From: Deltaproteobacteria bacterium
GTDB taxonomy: Bacteria > Myxococcota_A > Polyangia > Nannocystales > Nannocystaceae
Assembly (NCBI GenBank): GCA_016709225.1
Contig: JADJEE010000012.1
Span: forward strand, 2,151,501-2,215,500
Direction: 5' to 3'
DNA: 64,000 bases
Shown here: positions 58,874 to 64,000 of the stretch, one piece after another
Position numbering within the stretch: position 1 is the first letter of the stretch
Layout of the letters: each line of letters opens with the position of its first letter
Made by a program: the position numbers and the translations under genes
Notes under the pieces: model-generated
Told to the model about the DNA's origin: nothing
Databases searched by the model: none
The model's input: only the letters and a program-made list of their open reading frames with translations

Positions 58874-61389
58874 CGCGCCACGCCGCTCTCGCCGTTGCTG
58901 CCGGCCGGGATGGCGCGCTGCGCCAGCTTCTTCGCCAGCGACTCGAGCGGCGTGCCCGCGAACACGCGGTCGAGCACGTCGGTCAAGGTCTTGCCGCCGA
59001 CGAAGTTCTGCACACTCATCGCATCGGCGATCTTCACCAGCGCCTCGTGGCTCGACAGCGCCAGCAGGGCCTCCGAGAAGCCTGGTTGCGCGGCGCCGAA
59101 GCGTGCGACCGCGGCCTCGACCTCGGCCTTCAGCGCCTCGAGCCGCAGCGCCTGGGTCTGCGCGTCGATCTGCGTGGTCAGCTCGGCGGTGGCCTTGCGA
59201 CGCGCGAGCTCGGCGGCGTGGCCGACATCGGAGGCGGCGTTGCGGGCCTCGACCGCCGCCTTGCGCTCGTGCTGCTCCTTGATCTCCGCCTCGATGCTGG
59301 CGAGCACGACGCCGAGCTTGGCCTTGACGTCGTCGGTCTCGAGCGACGCCAGCTTGCCGGTGGTGGCCGAGCGCGCCTCGGCATCTTGCTGGCGGATGAC
59401 CTCTTGCTCGCGCACGACCTCGAGGTTGCGCCGCGCGCGGGACAACGTGATGTGGCTCTGCATCGCCTCGAGCTCGGCGGCGCCGAGCAGCTCGGAGATG
59501 CGGGGGTCGCCGATCTCGACTCCGAGCACCTCGACGTCGGTCACGTGCATGCCGTTCTCCGCGAAGCGCATGCCCGGTCGCTGCCCACCTTCGATGGGCT
59601 TGCCGAGGATGGTGTCGCGCACGAGGTCGACCGCGTCGGCGTAGAACGCCTCGATCGCAAACTTCTTGATGGTGCCCTTCAACACCGAGCGCACGTGGTC
59701 GCACAGGAACTTGACGTAGTTCTCGACCTCGAACCACTTGGTGGGCTCGCCGGTGAAGTTCACCCGCATGGAGTAGCGCAGCTCGACATCGACGTGGTCG
59801 CTGGTCTCGACCTCGCAGTAGTCGGAGACCTTGTTGTTGAGCACGCGCAGGTACACCGTGCGCAGCAGCGTGTCGGTGGTCTTGGGCTTGCCGGTCGAGA
59901 GCTCGAGGATCTCGAGCGCCTCGTCGTACTCGAGCAGCACGGTCTGCGGGCCCAGCTCGACCCGACGATTGCCCTTCTTGTCGATCACCAGCATCGCGTA
60001 GCCGACCCACAGGTTGAGCGTCGGCACGCCCTCGTACTTGGTGTTGAAGACGATCGTGCGCGGCTGATTGAAGTTGCTGCCGCGCTCGAGCACGTCGCCG
60101 ACCATCGCCGCGGTGTCGCGCGACACGCTCGACTGATCCATCGCGACCGCCTGTGCGGGCGAGGGTGCCGCACCCCGCGGCCGCTTCTGGCTGCGCTCGT
60201 AGTCGCCCTCCGAGACCACGCCCGCGCGGGTGGTCGGCGCGGTCGCCATCACCTGTCGCAGGCCGCGGTTGTAGAGCAGCGCCTCTTCGTTGCCCGGGTA
60301 CCACACCGCGCACTCCTTCTCGGACAGCACGCGACGCACGATCACCTCGTCGACCGGGTTGGGCAGCAGCATCGCAGGGCCGCGGGCCATGCGGATCTCA
60401 CCGGTCTTGCGGTTCATGACGTAGCGGGCCTCGCCGGCCGGCACCGCCACTGCGAAGTGCTTGTCCTTGCCGTCGTAGCGCACCAGCGAGTGTTCCTCGC
60501 GCGGGAAGTAGATCGCAGTGTGCTTGCCGGTGATGAAGATCTCGTCGCCCTCCTTGTAGGTGGTGCCGGCCTCGGTGTACGGCGCGATGACCTTGATGTG
60601 CAGGCCCTGGATCTCGTTGAGCTCGAGCGCGCGGAACTTGCGGTGGCCGTCGCGCTGGATGAACGACTCGGTCGGCTCGGGGAACACCACCTGCGGGCCC
60701 CGCTCGTAGCGCTTCTTGCCGTTCTGCTCGACGAGGATGCAGTACTCGAGCCGCTCGAGCGTGAGCGCATCGCGGACGTACTGGCCCTGCTCGTCGGGCA
60801 CCACGCCGACACCGGTCGGCGGGATGTAGAACGACACATCGGTACCCTTGATGATGTAGAGCTTGCCGACCGTGAGGTCGGGCGGCGCGACGAAGGTCTG
60901 CTCGCCGGCCCCCTCGGCCGCGGGCTTGATCACCGCTGCGCCCCAGCTGCGGCGGGCCTCGTCCTCGTTGTACACGCGCACCAACAGGTACTGGTTCGAG
61001 CGCAGGTGGTGGCCCTTCACGAGCTTCACGATCTGCCCCGGCCACAGCGCGAAGTTGCATGGACCGGTGATGTTGATCTTCTTGCCGACGTCGAGGTCGG
61101 GGCTCGGGTGCACCCCGCCCGACGACGGATGATCGCCGCGGACCGAGGGATTCTTGAGCACGAGGTAGTAGCCCTCGGGGGCGATCGCACTGACCTTGAC
61201 CGCATCCTCGAGACCGCAGGGCTCGAAGCGCTTGGTCTCGGCGTTGAAGTAGACCGGCCGTTCCTGCGCGGTCGGGTTGATCACGGTCGGACCGGTATAG
61301 GTCTTCACGACGCCCTTGGTGACGTCTTGCATGTACGCGTACTCGCTGGGGGCGAGCACCAGGTCGCGCTTGTTGCCACGGTCTTCCAT
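58870..61389 (-). CDS. Bacterial major vault protein (MVP) homologue
   Basis: Eukaryotic MVP builds the hollow barrel of vault particles from 78 copies. From ATG 61389 (MEDRGNKRDLVLAPSEYAYM) there are 839 residues, close to the 860-890 of animal MVP. Residues 1-380 hold tandem MVP repeats (for example APEGYYLVLKNP, NQYLLVRVYNEDE, LELNEIQGLHIKV, GDEIFITGKHTAIYFPREE). A linker (381-450) follows. The shoulder (455-580) reads GPQTVLLEYDEALEILELSTG and VETSDHVDVELRYSMRVNF, matching the MVP stretch with [20 protein letters not shown]. Then come NGMHVTDVEVLGVEIGDPRI, the long cap-helix coiled coil (635-765) and a final segment with FAGTPLESLAKKL. No signal or membrane helix, so cytoplasmic. Coupled to the beta-helix lipoprotein downstream. 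Confidence 0.9.
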   Translation of the reverse strand: MEDRGNKRDLVLAPSEYAYMQDVTKGVVKTYTGPTVINPTAQERPVYFNAETKRFEPCGLEDAVKVSAIAPEGYYLVLKNPSVRGDHPSSGGVHPSPDLDVGKKINITGPCNFALWPGQIVKLVKGHHLRSNQYLLVRVYNEDEARRSWGAAVIKPAAEGAGEQTFVAPPDLTVGKLYIIKGTDVSFYIPPTGVGVVPDEQGQYVRDALTLERLEYCILVEQNGKKRYERGPQVVFPEPTESFIQRDGHRKFRALELNEIQGLHIKVIAPYTEAGTTYKEGDEIFITGKHTAIYFPREEHSLVRYDGKDKHFAVAVPAGEARYVMNRKTGEIRMARGPAMLLPNPVDEVIVRRVLSEKECAVWYPGNEEALLYNRGLRQVMATAPTTRAGVVSEGDYERSQKRPRGAAPSPAQAVAMDQSSVSRDTAAMVGDVLERGSNFNQPRTIVFNTKYEGVPTLNLWVGYAMLVIDKKGNRRVELGPQTVLLEYDEALEILELSTGKPKTTDTLLRTVYLRVLNNKVSDYCEVETSDHVDVELRYSMRVNFTGEPTKWFEVENYVKFLCDHVRSVLKGTIKKFAIEAFYADAVDLVRDTILGKPIEGGQRPGMRFAENGMHVTDVEVLGVEIGDPRISELLGAAELEAMQSHITLSRARRNLEVVREQEVIRQQDAEARSATTGKLASLETDDVKAKLGVVLASIEAEIKEQHERKAAVEARNAASDVGHAAELARRKATAELTTQIDAQTQALRLEALKAEVEAAVARFGAAQPGFSEALLALSSHEALVKIADAMSVQNFVGGKTLTDVLDRVFAGTPLESLAKKLAQRAIPAGSNGESGVAR

Positions 61390-61432
61390 CGTCGGTCGCT
61401 TCGTCCTGTCGGGGGGTCGATAGCGTAGCGCC

Positions 61433-61448
61433 TCGCGAGCGCTCGCGA
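61433..61448. promoter_or_regulatory. 16-bp perfect palindrome upstream of the vault-like gene
   Basis: TCGCGAGC followed by its reverse complement GCTCGCGA lies 44 bases upstream of the vault gene ATG, in the divergent gap shared with the SnoaL-like gene. A possible minus-strand -10 (TACGCT) sits between it and the gene. Could be an operator; GC-rich palindromes occur by chance. Confidence 0.3.
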
Positions 61449-61610
61449 TCGCGCGCGCCGACATCGCGCCGCATTGCCACCGACGGCGACGATTCCAGCC
61501 GCGCGGACCTCGGGTGCGCGGCGCGTGACAGTCGTGGCATCAGGTCCAGCGCGCACGCGCAAGCCGAACGCAGCGAACGGCCGTGCTACCGTCGCGCGCC
61601 CGGAGCCCCG

Positions 61611-62009
61611 ATGTTCGCCGAGACCCTGCGCGCCTACTACGATGCCTTCAACGCCGGTGACCGCGAGCGCATGCTCGCGCAGCTCACCGACGATGTGATC
61701 CACGACGTGAACCAAGGCGGTCGACAGCTCGGCAAGCCCGCGTTCGCCGAGTTCCTGGCCCACATGGACCACTGCTACCGCGAGCGCGTCGAGGACCTCG
61801 TGGTCATGGTCGACCCATCGGGCACCCGTGGCGCTGCCGAGTTCACCATCGTCGGCGAGTACCTGCGCGACGACGACGGCTTGCCGCCGGCGAAGGGCCA
61901 GCGCTACCGCCTGCCGGTGGTGGCTGCCTTCGCCGCCGACGGCCATCGCATCGCCCGCGTGAGCAACTACTACAACCTGGCCGACTGGATCCGCCAGGTC
62001 GGCGGCTGA
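61611..62009 (+). CDS. SnoaL-like (NTF2 fold) protein, ketosteroid-isomerase-like
   Basis: 132 residues, a single NTF2-like cone. The start LRAYYDAFNAGDRERMLAQLTDDVIHDVNQGG is the typical first helices with their catalytic-pocket Asp, then FAEFLAHMDHCYRERVEDLVVMV and the final RVSNYYNLADWIRQ. Members are cyclases, isomerases or binding proteins of secondary metabolism; no specific substrate. It directly precedes the GNAT gene (one base between stop and GTG), so the two are an operon. Confidence 0.88.
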   Translation: MFAETLRAYYDAFNAGDRERMLAQLTDDVIHDVNQGGRQLGKPAFAEFLAHMDHCYRERVEDLVVMVDPSGTRGAAEFTIVGEYLRDDDGLPPAKGQRYRLPVVAAFAADGHRIARVSNYYNLADWIRQVGG

Positions 62010-62010
62010 C

Positions 62011-62604
62011 GTGACCGAGCTGGTGGTGCGCCGCTTGGTCGGCGACGCCCTGCTGCCGCAGCTGCCCGCGCTCGCGGGCCTGCGGATCGAGGTGTTCCGC
62101 GCCTACCCGTACTTGTACGAAGGCTCGCTCGCGTACGAGCAGGACTATCTGCGCGGCTACGCCGAGACCGAGGGCAGCGTGATCGTCGGCGCCTTCGATG
62201 GCGACACGTTGGTCGGTGCTGCCACCGGCGTGCCGCTGCGGGCCGAGCCCGACAGCATCACTGCGTGCTTCCGCGAGCACGGCGACGACCCCGAGCGGTG
62301 GTTCTACTTCGGCGAGTCGGTGCTGCGCTCGCGCTACCGCGGCCGCGGCATCGGAGTCGCGTTCTTCCGCGAGCGCGAGGCCCACGCGCGCGCGCTCGGC
62401 TACGCGGCGACCTGCTTCTGCGGCGTGGTGCGCCCGGGCGATCATCCGCTGCGCCCGGCCGACTGGCGACCGCTCGACGCCTTCTGGCGCCACCGCGGCT
62501 ACGCGCCCTTGCCCGGCCACATCGGCAGCTTCGAGTGGCGCGACGTCGGTGCGTCGATCGCCACCGCCAAGCCCATGCAGTTCTGGGGTCGACAGCTGCC
62601 GTGA
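62011..62604 (+). CDS. GNAT family acetyltransferase
   Basis: Transfers an acetyl group from acetyl-CoA to an amine, substrate unknown. 197 residues from GTG 62011. The acetyl-CoA-binding motif A is SVLRSRYRGRGIGVAFFREREAHARALGY, the Q/RxxGxG/A form. N-terminal residues and the loop HPLRPADWRPLDAFWRHRGY fill the usual motif B region. The YEGSLAYEQDYLRGY stretch near the N-terminus occurs in a GNAT subgroup of unknown function. Forms an operon with the SnoaL-like gene. Confidence 0.9.
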   Translation: MTELVVRRLVGDALLPQLPALAGLRIEVFRAYPYLYEGSLAYEQDYLRGYAETEGSVIVGAFDGDTLVGAATGVPLRAEPDSITACFREHGDDPERWFYFGESVLRSRYRGRGIGVAFFREREAHARALGYAATCFCGVVRPGDHPLRPADWRPLDAFWRHRGYAPLPGHIGSFEWRDVGASIATAKPMQFWGRQLP

Positions 62605-62623
62605 GCGCGGCCACGACGGCCGC

Positions 62624-63706
62624 CTACTCGCCGTGGCACATCGCGCAGTTGTAGACCCCCGAGCCGATCTCGGCGTCGTTCATCGGGTCGGCATCGGCAT
62701 AGGAGGCCGCCCGATCGACCACGTCGGCCAGCCGCTCGTCGACGAGGTCCTGGTGCGGCCAGCTGCGCCAGTCGAGCAGCTGCGCGTCCTCGTAGAGGAT
62801 GCTCGCGACCTCCGCGTCGCCAGTCTTCGCAATCACGTCGCCGGCGTGCAGCAGGAAGCCCTGCCAGTTGTGAACCGCCTTGGGGTGGAGGTTCCAGCAC
62901 ACGCGCTTGGGCCCCGCGTCGGTCTGCTGGTCGAGATACGCCGACAGCTCGGGGGCTTGGCGATCGACCGACTCGCCGAAGCAGAGGTCGAGGGTCTGCC
63001 ACAGCGCATCGACGGCGAGCTGGAACTCGGCCGAGTCGTAGGGCTCGTTCTCGTACTCGAGCATGCGACAGAACAGGCTGAACTCGGGGAAGCTCTCGAC
63101 CGACGCGTCGACGTCGGCGTGGCCCTGGGCGATCATCGCCGCATCGCCGATCACGGTGCCGGTGTTGATCTCGACGATGCCGAGCCAACACGGGATCCTG
63201 CCGTCGTCGGGCGCGAGTGCCCGCGCGGTGGTGAAGGCCTCGATCGCGGCCATCGCCGACATGGCCTGCACCGCGCCGCCCTGGCCGGGGTCGCGCTCGA
63301 ACTCGGCGAGTCGCCAGAGGTTCGCGTGGGCGCGGATGAGCGCGATCTCGGGGTCGTCGGGGTGCTCGAGCGCGGCGGCATCGAGCTGCGCGATCAGCTC
63401 GGGCACGGCGGCGTAGTCCTCGGCCAGGAACGCGACCCAGAACGCCGCCACCGCCGGGTGCTGCTCGACGCCACCGCTGTCGGAGCCACTCGAGGTGCCG
63501 CTGTCGCCATGGCTGCCATCGACGCCGTCGTCGTTGGTCCCGGTCGAGTCGGCGCTGCCGTGGCCCTCGCTGCTGCCCGCCGCCGTGGTCGCGGCGCCAC
63601 TGCTGCTGCCGTTGCTGCTGCTGGTGGTGGTCGGGGCCGCGGGGGCGGCCGTACATGCAGCGACGAGGAGTCCGAGCAGCGACACCCGCAGGCGTGACGA
63701 CGTCAT
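62624..63706 (-). CDS. Lipoprotein with helical repeats and a C-terminal CxxCH motif
   Basis: Unknown role. The 360 residues have a lipobox LVAAC (Cys18), a Ser/Thr/Gly/Asp linker to about 80, then helical repeats in the region 85-250 (HPAVAAFWVAFLAEDYAAVPELIAQLDAAALEHPDDPEIALIRAHANLWRLAEFE and ARALAPDDGRIPCWLGIVEINTGTVIGDAAMIAQG) that resemble TPR units. The last residues read YNCAMCHGE (Cys354, Cys357, His358), the attachment motif for a c-type haem. No distal Met or second His is evident, so haem binding is plausible but not certain. It converges with the GNAT gene. Confidence 0.75.
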   Translation of the reverse strand: MTSSRLRVSLLGLLVAACTAAPAAPTTTSSSNGSSSGAATTAAGSSEGHGSADSTGTNDDGVDGSHGDSGTSSGSDSGGVEQHPAVAAFWVAFLAEDYAAVPELIAQLDAAALEHPDDPEIALIRAHANLWRLAEFERDPGQGGAVQAMSAMAAIEAFTTARALAPDDGRIPCWLGIVEINTGTVIGDAAMIAQGHADVDASVESFPEFSLFCRMLEYENEPYDSAEFQLAVDALWQTLDLCFGESVDRQAPELSAYLDQQTDAGPKRVCWNLHPKAVHNWQGFLLHAGDVIAKTGDAEVASILYEDAQLLDWRSWPHQDLVDERLADVVDRAASYADADPMNDAEIGSGVYNCAMCHGE

Positions 63707-63767
63707 GGCAGCGGGAGCGTAACACCCTGGGGCACCGCCGCCCTCGCACGCGCCACGGGCGGTGGCG

Positions 63768-64000
63768 CTACGGCATGACCGAGGGCGACAACAAGAACGC
63801 CCGCAGGCCTTGGCGCTCGCCCTCGCGGGCGCGCTGCTGGGCGGCCTCGAGCTCGTCGGGCAGGCGCAACCCGATGCCGTCGACGCCCTTCGGATCGCTG
63901 GTGAAGCAGGTGATGTGGGGCGGCGGCGGCCGCCAGTCGGCGCTCGCCAGCGACGGCGCGAGCTCGGGCAGTCGTGCGGCGCAGCGCGCGAAGAACTCTG
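63768..64000 (-). CDS. 3' end of an unrecognised protein gene
   Basis: The minus-strand frame runs from the window edge to a TAG at 63768-63770 and encodes a C-terminal 76 residues ending FLLSPSVMP. The visible part has ADWRPPPPHITCFTSDPKG and LPDELEAAQQRAREGERQGL, without a domain I can name. Codon use is like the neighbouring genes. The start lies beyond the window. Confidence 0.6.
   Translation of the reverse strand, partial: EFFARCAARLPELAPSLASADWRPPPPHITCFTSDPKGVDGIGLRLPDELEAAQQRAREGERQGLRAFLLSPSVMP

Noticed and set aside
55844..59644. Very long plus-strand open frame (1266 residues) opposite fhs and the beta-helix/vault genes
   Set aside because: It is the antisense of well-supported genes, is rich in Arg, Ser and Ala, has no recognisable domain and only exists because GC-rich DNA lacks stops in the complementary frame.
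58747..61428. 893-residue plus-strand frame opposite the vault-like gene
   Set aside because: Composition (Leu, Val, Ala, His, Arg) and lack of domains mark it as a shadow of the minus-strand vault homologue, whose motifs are clear.
1..64000. CRISPR array, tRNA or rRNA genes, insertion sequences and prophage
   Set aside because: No regularly spaced repeats, no tRNA cloverleaf, no transposase or integrase and no terminal inverted repeats were seen.

Overview
The window is a GC-rich (about 70%) bacterial chromosome segment. It is densely packed with protein-coding genes on both strands, and I saw no rRNA, tRNA, CRISPR array, insertion sequence or prophage. A myxobacterium-like member of the Myxococcota, probably of the Nannocystis/Plesiocystis side, is suggested by three things. 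There are many lipoproteins (about fifteen), several with Ser/Gly/Thr-rich linkers just after the lipobox. There are Cys-rich secreted proteins. Many starts are GTG or TTG, and neighbours often overlap by 1-4 bases. The taxonomic placement is an inference from style, not a measured result.

Layout. 1-13.5 kb: the 3' part of an RND efflux pump, a DUF2167 membrane protein, a polysaccharide-deacetylase lipoprotein coupled to an APC permease, a very large KAP-type P-loop ATPase with Clp-N-like repeats, two tandem paralogous Cys-rich lipoproteins and a secreted protein. 13.6-21.1 kb: an SDR oxidoreductase coupled to a divergent QueA-like protein, an HExxH lipoprotein protease, a TetR regulator followed by a 32-bp perfect operator palindrome and a DUF1304 membrane protein, a B12-binding radical SAM protein with a C-terminal zinc ribbon, and a beta-propeller lipoprotein. 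21.2-26.2 kb: two coupled SPFH (HflK/HflC-like) proteins, two small proteins and the GTPase HflX with an acidic insertion.

26.3-34.1 kb is a surface-polysaccharide locus: a heparinase II/III-like protein, UDP-ManNAc/UDP-sugar dehydrogenase and a WecA/TagO-type initiating transferase. It is split by a three-gene MacB-like ABC exporter. The exporter is flanked by two copies of the dehydrogenase/heparinase junction, the mark of a past insertion or duplication. 34.2-48.7 kb: lipoproteins, a formylglycine-generating-enzyme-like lipoprotein, a MAPEG protein, an M50 protease next to an ECF sigma factor, a crp/S41-protease/lipoprotein operon, DUF971, a second S41 (CTP) protease and a large lipoprotein.

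48.7-64 kb: a 59-residue protein with a strong ribosome binding site, two tandem zinc-ribbon membrane proteins, a prolyl oligopeptidase, a beta-propeller lipoprotein and formate-tetrahydrofolate ligase. Then comes the most striking gene, a full-length bacterial homologue of the eukaryotic major vault protein (58870-61389), translationally coupled to a beta-helix lipoprotein with a carbohydrate-binding tail. The window closes with a SnoaL-like protein, a GNAT acetyltransferase, a TPR-type lipoprotein ending in a CxxCH motif, and the 3' end of an unrecognised gene.
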